A stretch of DNA of 64,000 nucleotides, taken from assembly GCA_030844895.1 (NCBI GenBank), contig CM061233.1, forward strand, positions 62,211,468 through 62,275,467. The letters run 5' to 3'. This document shows, piece after piece, positions 1-12,328 of the stretch. This stretch comes from Ambrosia x helenae. Its lineage: Eukaryota > Streptophyta > Magnoliopsida > Asterales > Asteraceae. Positions within the stretch are counted from its first letter, which is position 1. Each line of letters opens with the position of its first letter. The position numbers were made by a program, and so were the translations under genes. The notes under the pieces are model-generated. The model was not told the origin of the DNA. It worked only from the letters and a program-made list of their open reading frames with translations, and searched no databases.

Positions 1-3000
1 AGGTCTCTTCATCAGTGGTTCATCAGAGTAGACAGGTTTTCTGGGTAAGTTAGGATCTTTCTTCCTGTTTTCTTCCAGTCTCTTGTATGTTTCAACCAAC
101 CTCAACTCAGACCACCTTGCAACTGACCTCATCTCCCCATAGTCAGCAGCTACAATTTCTTGTTTCATTCTTTTAAACTTCAAGGCTCTGGCTGGATCTC
201 TGCCTTTACTAAAATCAGAGGCAGAGACTTTAGCTGGGGGATTCTTGGCCAACTCTTCAATTCTTAAGAGTTCTTCTCTGAGAGCATGAGTGGTCCAGCC
301 TGCAAACTGTTTCTTGTTTGCTTTATAAGGCATGGTTGCCAAGATCTGTTCAAGAAGTGATTCCCTAACCTCCCTTTCCATGTCACTGCTGAGAGGCATG
401 GCAGACATGGAGTTGCTCAAGGTCTTAGCAAAATCTTCAATCCTTCTCAATTTGCTAAGCTCTGCTGAATGGATGCCCTGAGCAGTCCTGTCATCTTTCC
501 CTTTGCATTTCTCTTTAATGATGGCATCTGCCTGTTTAGCCTTGTATTTTAGATATGTGTCTATGTTTAGGGGAACAGGAAAATGTGGAAGAGAAGGGAA
601 AGATCTTTCAAATGGTTATTCAGTATTATAGAAGGATTGCATTTCCCCCTTGAGTAGATCAAGTTCAAGGGGATACTGAACAACCAATGGTGTAATGGTT
701 GGTGGTGGTCTATGGGAAGTGAATTGTGATGTGTGTGGTAAAATGATGAAAGTGGAATGGCTGATATAGGTGTAGATTGTGTGGTTGAAGTGGTAAGTGG
801 TGATGTGTGAATGTTTTCATCCTATACAACAAAGGTTGATTTCCTCTTCCGTTTGTACAAGATTTTTGGTGATGGTGGTGTAGAGGCAGTGGTGGTGTCA
901 ACATCTGTTGGCACCTTAGTAGGATAAGCAGATGTTTGGGATTTAGGTGGTGATGTGGTTGTAGGTTCAGATTTAGGTGGTGATGTGGTTGTAGGTTCAA
1001 ATGTAGGTTTGGTGATAGTGATGACAAGCTCAGATGTTGTGGTGGTATCAGTGGTTTGAGTAGCTGCAGTGGTTTTAACAGCCAGTTTGGATGGTGGTTG
1101 TCTGATATGTTTGGCAGGCATTTTCTTCCTTTTAGAGGAACCCACATCTTCAACTTCCTGCTGTTGTTCCCTTTTCTGTTTTAACAAAAACTCTGCCTTG
1201 ACTTCCAAAGTCTCAGCCCTCTTTTGCTTATCTTTAGTAGCTTTTTCAGCTTCTTCATTAGCAGAGTTGCCCACTTCTTTAGCTTTGCTGGTTTGTTGTT
1301 GTTGTTGTGGTGCTGTTTGAGTAGACCCTGGTTTGTTGGTAGACTTTGATTGACCTTTTTGTGAAGGTGGACAACCAAAGGGATCTAGCTTTGGCAATCT
1401 ATCTCTGCCACTCTCCCCCTTTTTGGCATCATCAGCTGTGAATTCATCATCATCTTCATCTCTGAGAATGGTGGTAGGGGCAGAGCCAGTGGTCTTCAGC
1501 AGATGGTCTTTAATGGCCTGAATATCTGCATGGGTATCTTTGTACCTAGCATCTACCATGTTTCTTCTGATTTCTGCCATGTAAGTTTCATGAGTCTGAT
1601 CTGCTAGTTTTCTGTGAGCTATGATGATTGGAGAAACAGATTTCCATAGCTCACTAGCAATATCAGCTGTGGATGGTTGACTCTTGGTGAGAGTAGCCAT
1701 GGATTCCAATATTGACTTGACATCAGATTTGATATCAGCAACAGAGGTTTCAATGGTTTGGACTCTGGCCGTCAATTCTTGGTATTTTAACTCATCACCT
1801 AAGTTAATAGGATCATCTGAATTCCTACCAGTGGTAGTTGTAACTAGTTCAGTCCTAGGAGGTGAATCCAAAGGATGGGAACCAGATGCCCCTTTTTCTT
1901 GGTTCTGGGGACTTCCAACTGATTTTGGGGACACTATAGTGGCCTCATCAGTTGTTGCCTTCAAGTGAGTCTTAGTTATGTAACCACTGTCCTGTTTGTG
2001 GGATGGCTGATTGAATTTCCTAGAGTTGAAAACTCACCTAGACAATGGTCTCTACATCAGTAGTGGCTACTCCACTTGAAAACTCACCTAGAGTTGCATT
2101 GAACTCTAGGGGTGTAACCTCCTCTTCTGCTTGTGGGATGGCTGATTGAATTTCCTCAGTCCCAGTCACTTGTGGAGGTATACTCTCATTGATAGGTGAA
2201 AGAGAGGAACTGGGATTTTCCTGAGTTTTATCAATAGCCTCAAACAGAGGTTGCATGGTTTGTTGAACATGTGATGGTGAAGGTGGAGGAGTAAAAAGAG
2301 AATTAGCCCTGGGAGAGGGGCTTATGAACATATGGCCAAGTGACTCAAATTTATCATGATGTGGTTCCCCTTGGCTTACAACATGATCCTTTTGTGAGGA
2401 TGCATGAGGAGTTTGGATAGGTTGAGATATTTCCAACTGTTGTGAGGAAGTAACAATAGTGGTTTCTAGTTGCTTTTGTGTTGCAACAGAGTTATCTTCT
2501 GGTATCTCATCTTCTAGAAGTCTCCTTTTTGGTTGAGTGGTGATTTTTGTGGATGGACGTTTTCTTTTGGAAATGGCTGGTGTGGGTTTCACAACACTGG
2601 ATTTAGTGCCATGATCACCAGGAGCAGTGGGCTCAACAACAGAGGTTTGGACAACAGTTGTTGTCTTAGTCCTCTTTGTTTGTGTTTTGGAAACTTTTGA
2701 CACTTTTGATACTTTTTCTTGGGTGTTTGAACCCAACATTTTTGTGAAAGTTTCATCAGTTAGACTCTTCATTTGCATAGACTCGCCCTTTTTAAAATCT
2801 TTTTCTGGTAAAACCTTTTGAAGGATTACACTTAAAATTCTTGGGTAAATTAGAAAAGCATTATTAGACCCAGACTTTATGGCTTTCACATTTGACACTA
2901 AGTCCATAAACAGTCCATGGGATAAATTGAAGTCAGAATCTGACAACATAGCATAGCCCAAGTACTGAATCCTCAATGGGATTTCATTAAAGGAAGTGGA

Positions 3001-3425
3001 CTTAGCGGAGACACAGAGAAGGAGAGTATGGAAGAAAAATTTCATGACTGGTGGGAAAAACGTTTTGAAAAGTGTTGACCCTGTCATCTGAGCATCATAA
3101 CCCCTTTCCTGAAACTCTGTGTGAAGCTCTGCCTTAGGGAAAGAGTCTTTACCTGACAGGTCATTAAGTGAGAAGGTTGTGGATATGAATTGAGGGGTAA
3201 TGACGATACTTGTCTCACCAATTTTTGAGATAATGGAAGTAGGCTTTTGTCTCACCAATTTTTGAGATAATGGAGAGTATCAAGATAGATAGGGGCTTCA
3301 GCGGTTAGTATTGTCAGGTATTTGGATTTTAAAATGATGTCGATGGTGGAATGGAATGGAGTATTTTCATCTGTTTTTACCAGATATGGGAGATAATTGT
3401 GGGTAGCTTTAGCTTGAAGATCCAT
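1..3425 (-). pseudogene. Accessory (env-like position) ORF of the Copia element, broken
   Basis: A reading frame of more than 1,100 codons lying 3' of RNase H. It starts at an ATG at 3423-3425 (MDLQAKATHNYLPYL) and continues past the left edge. The N-terminal third (to about 2800) is a globular domain with the recurrent segment FHTLLLCVSAKSTSFNEIP, which I recall from accessory proteins of SIRE-like elements in daisies. The middle is low complexity, rich in Thr, Ser, Pro and Gln, with a likely coiled coil around 1700-1800. The C-terminal part (1-600) is highly charged and helical. Breaks seen: a 37-nt tandem duplication near 3197-3271 that shifts frame, a stop at 2038 with a local duplication (1999-2157), a TAG at 822-824, a frameshift near 700 and a TAA at 616-618. 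No signal peptide or clear membrane segment is visible. Function is unknown; 'env-like' refers only to position. Confidence 0.7.
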
Positions 3426-3679
3426 TGTAAAGGATTCCGAATGTGAGAGTGAGTGGAATTTGATTAAGGGTTTGAGGATGAAGAAGGCGGTTTCAGTATT
3501 TTGAATACAATGAGACAGTGTAACGACTGTTGTGATAAAACAGGGTTTTTATAGGCTCTGGTGAAACCGCTGATGTGGCCAAAACTCTGCTTGTAGGAGC
3601 AGACGTGGCAAACATCTGATGGTTAAACATCTGGTGGTGGACAGCTGTTTTGGCAAACAGCTGATGCAAACGGCTGTTG

Positions 3680-3682
<3 letters not shown>

Positions 3683-3738
<56 letters not shown>

Positions 3739-3759
3739 GATATTTGTAAATATATGTAT

Positions 3760-3800
<41 letters not shown>
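3683..3800. repeat. (ATT)n and (TA)n microsatellites
   Basis: About 18 ATT units at 3683-3738, then after 23 bases an uninterrupted TA run at 3762-3800. They lie between the Copia RNase H and its accessory ORF, so they grew inside the element. Apparent reading frames here (poly-Asn, poly-Ile, Tyr-Ile) are artefacts of the repeats. Confidence 0.95.
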
Positions 3801-3802
<2 letters not shown>

Positions 3803-3994
3803 TATGGATAATAAAACAGTTGTGTAATCTGATCAGAGGTTTGAAACAGATTTTTCAACCTATCAGTGGATAAGATGGATGAAATAGTGGTTGTTTTATC
3901 TTTAACAGATTTTTCAACCAATAGGCTATTTTTAAGGATGGATTTTGATTTTGTGGAACATTTTAATGTTTTTATTAAAAACATTTTGTGTTGT

Positions 3995-6457
3995 TTAATC
4001 CATATTTAGCAAACCAATTCTAGAAATCAGATTTGTAAAGGTAGATGTGTCTAAAGCTTTTGTCAACACATCTGCCAACTGATCCTCTGTTGGAACATGG
4101 TGCAGAGAAATCAAACCTTTTTCATAGCTATCCCTGACAAAATGTTGTCTGATGTCTATGTGTTTGGTAGTTGAGTGAGAGACTGGATTTTTGATGATAT
4201 TTTCAGCAGCTTGACTATCCAACATGAGTGGAGTCTTTAATGCAGTTATCCCAAAATCCAGCAATTGATTTTGAAGCCACATGAGTTGGGCTGTACAGCT
4301 TGCAGCAGCAATGTATTCAGCCTCAGCTGTTGAGGTGGAAACACCTGCCTGCTTTTTGCTTTGCCAAGAGACTAAGGCATTCCCTAGAAACTGGCACCCT
4401 CCTGATGTAGACTTTCTTGTGGTGTGACAGCCAGCAAAATCACTATCTGAATAACCTGAAAGCTCAATGTTTCCATTAGCAGGATACCAGATACTAAGTG
4501 TGGGAGCACCTTTTAGGTATCTGAATATCCTTTTCATAGCAATAAGGTTTGACTTTTTGGGTGAAGCCTGGGATCTTGCACAGACACAAGTGGCAAACAT
4601 AATGTCTGGCCTTGATGCAGTTAAGTACAATAAGGACCCAATCATGCATATGTAATGTGTTTGGTCAACCAGTTCATCCTTGTCATCAATAGTGAGTAGC
4701 TTGACTGTACTCATGGGTGTACTACATGGCTTACAGTCATTCATCTCAAATCTAGTTAACAAATTCTTTACATATTTATTTTGATGAATGAATGTGTCCA
4801 TTTTGCAGTTGTTTCACTTGGAGACCAAGGAAACACTGAAGTTCACCCATAGCACTCATTTCAAACTCTGCTGTCATGAGTTCCCTAAACTCTTCACACA
4901 TTTTGTTACATGTGGATCCAAAAATGATGTCATCCACATGTATTTGAACAATCATTAAATCTTTCCCTCTCCATTTCAAAATAAGGTTTTATCAATTTTA
5001 CCTCTTGTGAAACCAATGGATAAGAGAAAAGTGGAAAGAGTTTCATAGCAGGCCCTTGGTGCTTGCTTGAGTCCATACAAAGCTTTATTCAACTTGTAGA
5101 CATGATCAGGATGGAATGTGTCTTCAAAACCAGGTGGTTGACATACATAGACCTCCTCCTGAATTTTGCCATATAGGAAGGCACATTTGATATCCATCTG
5201 ATACACCTTGATGTTATGGTTGACAGCAAAGGCTAGAAAGAGTCGAATAGCTTCTAACCTTGCTACAGGAGGAAAGGTTTCATCATAGTCTATTCCTTCT
5301 TCTTGTTTGAAGCCTTGAACCACAAGCCTGGCTTTATTCTTGACAACAATACCCCTTTCATCAGTTTTGTTTTTGAAGACCCACTTTGTACCTATTGGAC
5401 AAACATCCTGAGGCAGTTGTACAAGTTCCCATACTTGTTGTCTTTTGAACTGAAGGAGCTCTTCTTGCATAGCTTCTACCCAACTATTGTCTTTTAGTGC
5501 CTCTTGGTACTTGACAGGTTGTGTGAGAGATAGGAACCCTGCAAAAAGACAGATATTGGAGGATTGGCTTCTTGTTAGCACACCCTCTCTTATGTTGCCA
5601 ATGATTTGGTCTGGTGGATGAGCCCTTAGGTAGATTAGATCTCCCTGATATGGTATGATGGCATTTTGGGGTGAAGGACAGAGGTTTGGTGACTCTGTTG
5701 TTGTAACATCTGTTTGCACTTCTGTAGTGCCATCAGATGTTTGAAATGGAAGTGGGGGAATGGGTCCAAGTGGTGTAAAACTGGACTGACTTTTGTCAAC
5801 ATATGATTGTATAGTGGTTGTGAGATGTGAGGCAGTGGTTTGAGGGTAAGACTGGCCAACAGTGGTTGACTCAGCTGTGAAAGAGTTTTGACAGTTGTTT
5901 TGAACAGCTGCTTCCTCTGATGCAGAATAGATTTTATAGTGACTGGGGATCACAACATCTGTTCTGTAATCTTGTTGTGGGGATTGTAGAGAACCTGCAT
6001 TGTTAGTTTTAACAGTGATATCTTCAAATTTGAATTTATCTAAATCAAACAATTCAGCAGGATTTGCTGGGATTTTTAGGGATGAAAGTTCATTGAACTT
6101 TACATTCAGAGTTTCTTCTATTGTCTTGGTCTTTGTGTTAAACACTTTATAGGCCTTGGCAGTAGAAGAATATCCCAGAAAATAACCACAATCTACTTTG
6201 ACTGCAAATTTTGAAATGGAATCTTTGAGATTTAAAATGAAACATGGGCAGCCAAAGATTTTGAAAAATGAGATTAATGGTTTGATTTTGAAGAAAATTT
6301 CATAAGCAGTTTTTTGATGTCTTGGGTTGATCAAAACTCCGTTTTGAACATAGCAAGCAGTGTTTACAGCTTCTGCCCAGAAAGACAGTGGCAAACCAGA
6401 ATCTGCTAGCATGGTTCTTGCAGCTTCTATAAGAGTTCTATTTTTCCTCTCAACCAC
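3995..6457 (-). pseudogene. Copia reverse transcriptase and RNase H, broken
   Basis: This is the RT-RNase H half of the Copia polyprotein, which would copy element RNA into DNA and degrade the RNA strand. The first part (6457-6380) is the end of the integrase core (MVERKNRTLIEAARTML). RT follows with KWVFKNKTDERGIV, the first catalytic block YQMDIKCAFLYGK, ALYGLKQAPRACYE (the usual Trp is Cys) and the VDD catalytic pair in IHVDDIIFG near 4935. RNase H (about 4480-4010) shows YSDSDFAGC, SKKQAGVSTSTAEAEYIAAA and SHSTTKHIDIRQHFVRD. Frame changes occur near 4976, just before the VDD motif, and near 4790, between the RT connection region and RNase H. The C-terminus ends at the TAA near 3995. The family assignment is secure; the copy is dead. 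Confidence 0.9.
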
Positions 6458-6463
6458 CCCATT

Positions 6464-7405
6464 TTACTCTGGTGTTCTTGGGATGCTGTACTGCCTCACA
6501 ATCCCTTTTGACACACAGAAGTCATCAAACTCCTTATTTTTAAACTCTGTTCCATTGTCACTTCTAAAGACTTTTACTGGCAAGTCATATTGTTTTTCAA
6601 CTTTGGTGACAAAGTCCTTCAAAATACCTGCAGTCTCATCCTTAGAGTGTAAAAAGTAATTCCATGTAAACCTAGAAAAATCATCAACTATGACAAGACA
6701 AAATCTTTTTCTTCTTAGACTCATGATTTTAACAGGGCCAAACAAGTCCATGTGCAACAATTGTAGACATTGACTTGTTTTGGACTCATCAATGGATTTG
6801 TAAGAGCTTTTATGTTGTTTTCCTTTTAAACAGGAAACACAATGCTCATTACATTTGAATTCTTTTGATGGTAAGCCTCTGACAAGACTTTGTTTGGAGA
6901 GTATGTTGATAGTTTGAAGGTTGGTATGACCCAGTCTCCTATGCCACAATTCTATCTCCTTTGTGGAGGCAGCAGAAAACAAACAGATATTTGCCATAGG
7001 ATTGTCCTTTAACATATCAACAACATACACATTGCCACTTCTATGAGCAACAAGTTGTGCTTTGCTCTCAGCAATGATGGTATCAATCTTTTTCACCACT
7101 TCTGGCCCAATAATCTTACAAGTTTTCTTAGTGAAGAATGAGCCATAACCTTTGTCACTCATTTGAGAAACACTAAGGAGATTAAATTTAAGATTATCAA
7201 TAAGATTGACATTTTCAAACTTGAGTTTCCCAGCCTGAACAGTCCCTGAACCCAACACCTTACCTTTTGAATCATTACCAAAGGATATATCACCCCCTCC
7301 ATGAGCTAAGAAGTCCAGAAGAAGGGCTCTACATCCTGTCATGTGCCTGGAGCCTCCACTATCTACATACCAAAGACTATCTAAACAAGCAGAAGCTCCC
7401 TGCAC
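6464..7405 (-). pseudogene. Copia protease and integrase, broken
   Basis: Aspartic protease followed by integrase. The protease active site reads WYVDSGGSRHMTG near 7370; most Copia proteases have DSGA, so Ala to Gly here is a visible substitution. The integrase has the zinc-binding HHCC region (ELWHRRLGHTN ... HCVSCLKGKQHKS) and the DDE core: HMDLFGP (first Asp), VFRSDNGTEFKNKEF (second Asp) and the Glu of NGVVERKN just across the break. A TAA at 6464-6466 sits where the family almost always has Gln in the PQQNG motif, which suggests a CAA to TAA change. The frame is the same as the RT part below it and the gag part above it. Confidence 0.9.
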
Positions 7406-7417
7406 AGCAGTAATGAA

Positions 7418-8497
7418 TTAGTTTTGGTGAGTGTCCAAAGCCAGGTTGGCTTTGGATGGGTCCTCAGACTTTTCAGACTCAAGCTTTGGAAGATGATCAG
7501 TGGTTTGAACTAGTTTTTGAATCAAGTTCAACAACTGTTGCTGACCATTTGCAAGTGCTTGAATGTCAACACTTAGGGCAACAGTTGTTTGATCACTTCC
7601 AGACAGATGATAATACCCATAGGGATTTCTGTTCACTCTTGGTTTAGAGGGTCTTTTTGGCTCCTCATAAATATGTGATAGATTATGACATGGTGGTTGT
7701 CCATATCCTCTTGGGTACTTGCTTGTGGGTGGAGCATCTGTTACTTGGACATCCCTGGGAGCAGATGTTTCAAGACTTTTAGTAACAGATGTTTGGACAG
7801 GAGTGAAAGTCTGTTTGGGCTTTCCTTTTGAAGTACCCACCATCTGACTTGCAAGAGTTTTAGCCTTGTACTCTTGTATTTTGACATCAAAATTTTTGAG
7901 ATACAAGCACTCTTTGGTTTTGTGATTATTTTTCCCACATATTGAACATGTGGCTTTGGAATCACATGCACTTGTTCCTTTGTTAATATCATATGCTTTT
8001 AGAAGAAAACAGTTTTTAGTGACATGATTCTTCTTTTCACAGAAATCACAGAACAAGTGGACAAACTTTTCTTTCTTCTTCCCTTTTTCAACCTTCTTTT
8101 CAGCAGATGTGTGAACATCTGTTGGAAGATTTTTCAAGGGAATGATCTTTGCCTGAGGTGCTGTCTTTCCTTCAGGAGTTTTGAAATCAACAGGTTTAAA
8201 GTTCTCAAGAGTACCACACTCATCAGACCAAGTAGGTTTAAATTCATAATTTTCAAGTTCAGTGAATGATGAGGAACCTTCTGGTTTTTCTAGAACAATT
8301 TTCTTACCATTGGGTTCAGTGATTTTAATCTCTTGACCCTTCAAATTTGTTGGTACTATCTCAACTAACTTTTGATCCCTTTTGTCAGTGTTTTCAAAAG
8401 CTGGAGCAGTGGTTTCAAAACCAAAACCAAACTTCACATGACTTTTGGTTTGTTTGTTGAGCAGCATTTCAAAACCTCTACATGATTCCACCCATTT
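7418..8497 (-). pseudogene. Copia gag-pol linker with two CCHC zinc knuckles
   Basis: The C-terminal part of the SIRE-like gag region, in frame with the protease downstream. It has two retroviral-type zinc knuckles about 120 codons in: CDFCEKKNHVTKNC and CSICGKNNHKTKEC, both CX2CX4HX4C, which bind nucleic acid in gag proteins. The rest is Lys-, Thr- and Pro-rich. It is bounded by an in-frame TAG near 8498 and a TAA at 7418. Long gag regions with several knuckles fit SIRE/Maximus elements. Confidence 0.8.
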
Positions 8498-8539
8498 CTA
8501 ACATTCAACTTGAGTGGACTCAAGCTCACTTTTACAACT

Positions 8540-10438
8540 CTAATATTTTGTTATCATAGTTTGGAGCTGGTCTTTGGTTATGGTTGCTTCATGTTTTAAG
8601 CTGCTTATTTTAGACTCTTTTTCAGTTAAATTTGTTTTTAATTCTTTTGAAAGTTTCTCAAATTTAACTTCATCATCTAAAATTTTCTTTCTAAGGTTTT
8701 CATTCACCTCTTTGATGTTAGCAAATGCTATCACACATTTGTCAGAACATAAATCCTTATGAATTTGAGGAGATACCTTAGCAGCAGCCATCAATGCACA
8801 ATCACACTTGCACTCACAATCATCAGATGCACCCCAGGGATCTGAGAGATTCACAACCTCTTCTTCAGGTTTTTCACCTGCAACTACTTCATCAACAACA
8901 TCATCAGTCACAATTTTAGATTCAGTCACCACCTCCTCAGATTCGACTTCTTCTACCATAGCCATGAAACAAAAATTTTCTGGTTCATTTTCAGCTTTGG
9001 CAACTAGTGCAAAATTTTCATCTGTTAACTCATCTGGTAGACTACTCCAATCAACAAAGCCTTGTGTGAAGAAGCTCTGTTGACTGGTCTCTGCAGGAGC
9101 AGAGGATGGAGCAGCAGTCATTTGCACAGGTGCCTAAGCAACAGGTGTTTGCACATAGTGGATATGAGAAACAGTGGTTTGGACATACTGGACAGGAACA
9201 GTGTTTGAGGACTATGCAAGATGAGCAGTGTTTTGCACATTTGGTCCAGGGGTATTATAGGAATTTTGATAAGTGTTGGTCTGAGGTCTTTGATTTGGAT
9301 ATGTGATTATAGGTGTACCATGTTGACTCCTACATTCCCTAGCAAGATGACCAAGTCTATGACATTTATAACACTTTAATTTTGATTTATCCAACCCAAC
9401 CTTTGATCTGCCAGTTAACCCTGGAAACCTTCTCCCAGTTTTCTGGTAAAAATTGTTAGTTCTTACACTGAGAAGGGCCAATTGGTGCATAATGTCCATT
9501 TCTTCCAAATCATCAAGGTCAAAATATTTTAGGTCATCATACTAAAAGGATATGTTATCAGATGCCTGGATATCACCACCACTTGCTGTAAAAGCATAGT
9601 TTGGTGAATAAGAATCAGAGTTGAAACCTGAGTTAAAACCTGAAGTTATGTCAATGAAGTGATCATAACTCTGATCCTTAGTATTTCCAGGCACCTCATC
9701 ATGACCCAAAAGTGTTGTATTACCAAATACATAATCATCAGACACTTTTCCAGAGTCCTGGAGCTTCTTTTTCTGGTTAAGCTCTCTCTCATAGGTCAAG
9801 AGCTTACCATGAAGCTGGGTTAGTGATAGGTCCTTAAATCCAATTGAGTTTCTCATAACTATAGCAATAGTGTCCCATTTATCTGGTAATGATCTTAAAA
9901 CCTATGGTTCAAAGTTAAATGAGGGTAAGTTAGACCAACCAGTTTTAGTTCACTAATGAGACAGTTAAACCTCTCAAATTGTTGAGTTAATGACTCTCCC
10001 TTAACATGACTGAATGTTTCATATTGTTGGTTAAGTATTTCACGATTGTTTTCAATAACCTCTTCAGTCCCACCAAAATGTTCTTTCAGTGCATCCCACA
10101 ACTCCTTTGCACTGTTACAGTGTAACAGCCCAGCATATATATATATCATTGGGTAGAGCCATGGCCACAATACTGAAGGCCTTAGCATCTAACTCAATTT
10201 TCTGAAAATCCTGGTCGGAGTAGTTTTCAAGTTTCCTAGGCTCCTGAACCTTGGGATCTTCGGTACTCGGCACCATCGGAACATGTGGTCCGAAGATAAC
10301 CGACTACCAACACCCAGTGTTCTGTTGAGCTAGAACATGGCTCATCCGACGTTGCCAGATATTGTATTCAGATCTGACAAGCATCGGTGGCTTGTTGTTC
10401 GTGCCAGTGTTGTGTGGATCGTGATTGATTGAAGCCAT
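8540..10438 (-). pseudogene. Copia gag (UBN2-type) N-terminal region, broken
   Basis: The structural gag protein that would build the virus-like particle. The start ATG at 10436-10438 follows the primer site by about 155 bases and opens with MASINHDPHNTG. The core has NSAKELWDALKEHFGG and GESLTQQFERFNCLISEL, typical of UBN2-type Copia gag, then the knuckle CYKCHRLGHLAREC near 9370. An acidic, Glu/Val-rich tract (FMAMVEEVESEEVV) follows, then a possible coiled coil to 8540. Breaks: a TAG soon after LAQQNTGCW (about 10310), a one-base loss near 9895, and in-frame TAGs at 9542, 9212, about 9133 and 8540. Confidence 0.85.
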
Positions 10439-10591
10439 TCTCTGATTTTTCAAAAACAAAGTCTGTTTATAAACGGTTGAATCGAAAATAAACTATTACT
10501 CTGTTTTCAATCCGACAAACAAACGATATCAATAATTGTGAGTTGATCTGTTTATATTAAATTGATTGATTAGATCGAATTTAATTAACCA

Positions 10592-10605
10592 GGCTCTAAC
10601 ACCAA
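10592..10605 (-). promoter_or_regulatory. Primer-binding site of the Copia element
   Basis: On the minus strand TTGGTGTTAGAGCC follows the LTR end after one base. It resembles the usual initiator-Met tRNA complement TGGTATCAGAGCC with two or three changes, so it is probably an eroded site. Confidence 0.75.
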
Positions 10606-10606
10606 T

Positions 10607-11313
10607 TGTTAGGATCTGAGTTTGATTGTTTTGATATGTTTAGAGTAAGATGAGAACTGAATGAAGTAAGTATATATGGAAAGTGCAGCGCAATGATAAA
10701 CTATAATCAAAACAATAGGAATAAATGTTTTCTTTAATCGAAATCTTTCATTAGATTGAAAGATTACAATCAAATACAAGTACTCCCCCTCAGTCTGATC
10801 ACACAGTGATTGTTTGTCTGAGAGAATGTTTTTGTGTGTCTAATAGAACAGTACAAGCACTGTTCTATTTATAGACAAATCTAAACCACTGGTGACCTGT
10901 GCTGACGTCACCTAAGATAGTGACCTCTAACAGAATAATAACATAAAACATCTGCCCTATACAAACTACTGTTGTATTACAAAACACTTTAAGGTAAACT
11001 ACTGCTGAGGGAAAACTCTGATGGTCTTGCAACATCTGTTGGAGTCTAAGTGTTGTTGACTCCAACAGACCTTTAGTCTTCAGTACTTGATCAGCAATTG
11101 TTCTTCATCAGACCTCTGGTCAGCAGTTGTTCTCTATCAGTTGTTATCCAGCAGTCCTTTGTATCAGCAGTTGTCATAGCAGTTGTTTGGATGGAACAGT
11201 TGTTAGGGTCAGCAGTCTTTTGGGAAGAGTATGTTGTAAAGACTGTTTATTTGTGTGGATCAACTGTTAATATATTTTGGCTTTTCAATCATCTGTTCTT
11301 CTTCAGGTCAACA
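10607..11313 (-). repeat. 5' LTR of the Copia element (707 bp)
   Basis: Begins TGTTAGG and ends TCAACA on the plus strand, so the element-sense LTR runs TGTTGA...CCTAACA, with the required TG/CA ends. A TATAAATA box lies on the minus strand at 10866-10873. The upstream U3 part (11090-11215) carries five CAGTTG motifs within about 80 bases. The LTR ends directly in coding sequence of an RPA1-like gene. Confidence 0.8.
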
Positions 11314-12015
11314 GACCCAATAGTTAATTATCCAGAAGATATATGTTGTTTGTTAGAAAGAGAGCTTGCGTTTATTATCCATGTATCAAAGTACAACTTA
11401 GACAACAATTGTGATGTTTATGGTGTGAAAAAAGTTACTAATAATGCACATATTATCTCTGAACTTAAGAAAAAGATGTTTCTTGATCAGGTACATACTA
11501 TGTTTTGACTGTAGTATTCACCTAAATTTTATTTTATTATTTGTTATGTTTATCACCATGATAATAACTACAGTCATGTTTTCTTATTTATAAACAGCCT
11601 TCTGAAGCAGAGTCGTTGCATTCATCTATGCTTGAAATGCCATCCACTGATTTGTCTCTTGCTAAGGTATTATAATATTTGACAGCATAATTTTGCCTCT
11701 ACATAACATATATACATTTATTTAAATAACTTTATAATATACAAATATGTTTAGGACTCTAATTCTGGAACCGATGATAATGAGACTCCAATGTCTATTG
11801 GTGATACCATTGATCTTAAGAAATCGTGTACTGAAGGTGTGCACTCTTCAGTAAGTTCCAAGTTCATGGTGAAACGTAAACTGGTTGACGTAATGTCTGA
11901 GGATGAGTTGACAGCAGGAGAATCATCTAAGATTGGAATTGTTGACAGCAATGAAAAGGCAAAACTTGAAGAAGGTTGTATCTTGCTGTCTCCAAAGATT
12001 GAGAAGTTGGCATAA
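11314..12015 (+). pseudogene. RPA1-like single-strand DNA-binding protein, 3' part, truncated by the Copia LTR
   Basis: The last three exons of a gene related to the large subunit of replication protein A. Exon 1 (11314-11491, cut at its 5' side by the LTR) encodes LLERELAFIIHVSKYNLDN, matching the last OB-fold strands of the second RPA1-like locus at 28636-28816. Exon 2 is about 11598-11666 and exon 3 is 11755-12015; all junctions are GT-AG and the frame stays open to the TAA. The C-terminal tail is Ser/Glu-rich and acidic (MSEDELTAGESS), which I recall from RPA1-like proteins of plant Helitrons and the related expanded gene family. The upstream domains should lie beyond the Copia element, off the window. 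It is unlikely to be functional. Confidence 0.7.
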
Positions 12016-12328
12016 CCATTTTGTGTCTAATGGTTATTTTGCCTTTTGTGGTGTTTTATTTTGTCATTGAACAAATATTTTTGTTTTCCTACATTTCATT
12101 GTTTGCCTTTTTTTTTGGTACTTTTGAGATGCTATTATCATTTTAGGTTTTTGGTTAACTTTGCTATGTTTTGAAATGATTTTTGTTGGTTACATATATT
12201 TATCAATTGGCATGAATACAACCACCTACAAGTATGCAACCAGCCAAAATAAATTGTGCTTTAATCCTAATACTCGTGTTTACACTTATGATGATTTCAA
12301 AGGTCCTCCTAATACATAATTCATGCAG

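Larger units (their letters stand above)
1..11313 (-). mobile_element. Ty1/Copia retrotransposon, SIRE/Maximus-like, 3' LTR off window
   Basis: A minus-strand LTR retrotransposon. Reading down from 11313 come a 707-bp LTR, a primer-binding site, gag, protease, integrase, reverse transcriptase, RNase H, and then a long extra reading frame that runs off the left edge. Integrase ahead of RT is the Copia order. An extra frame after RNase H and a length above 11 kb are features of the SIRE/Maximus lineage (family knowledge). Gag and pol share one frame for most of their length but carry many stop codons and two frameshifts near 4976 and 4790, so this copy cannot make a working polyprotein. Its 5' LTR interrupts an RPA1-like gene at 11314. 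The target duplication cannot be checked because the other end is outside the window. Confidence 0.9.

Noticed and set aside
1069..1968. Open frames on the plus strand opposite the Copia accessory ORF
   Set aside because: They are reverse-strand shadows of a low-complexity coding region and show no domain.
3493..3984. 163-codon frame with poly-Asn and Tyr-Ile runs
   Set aside because: Produced by the ATT and TA microsatellites; no conserved sequence.
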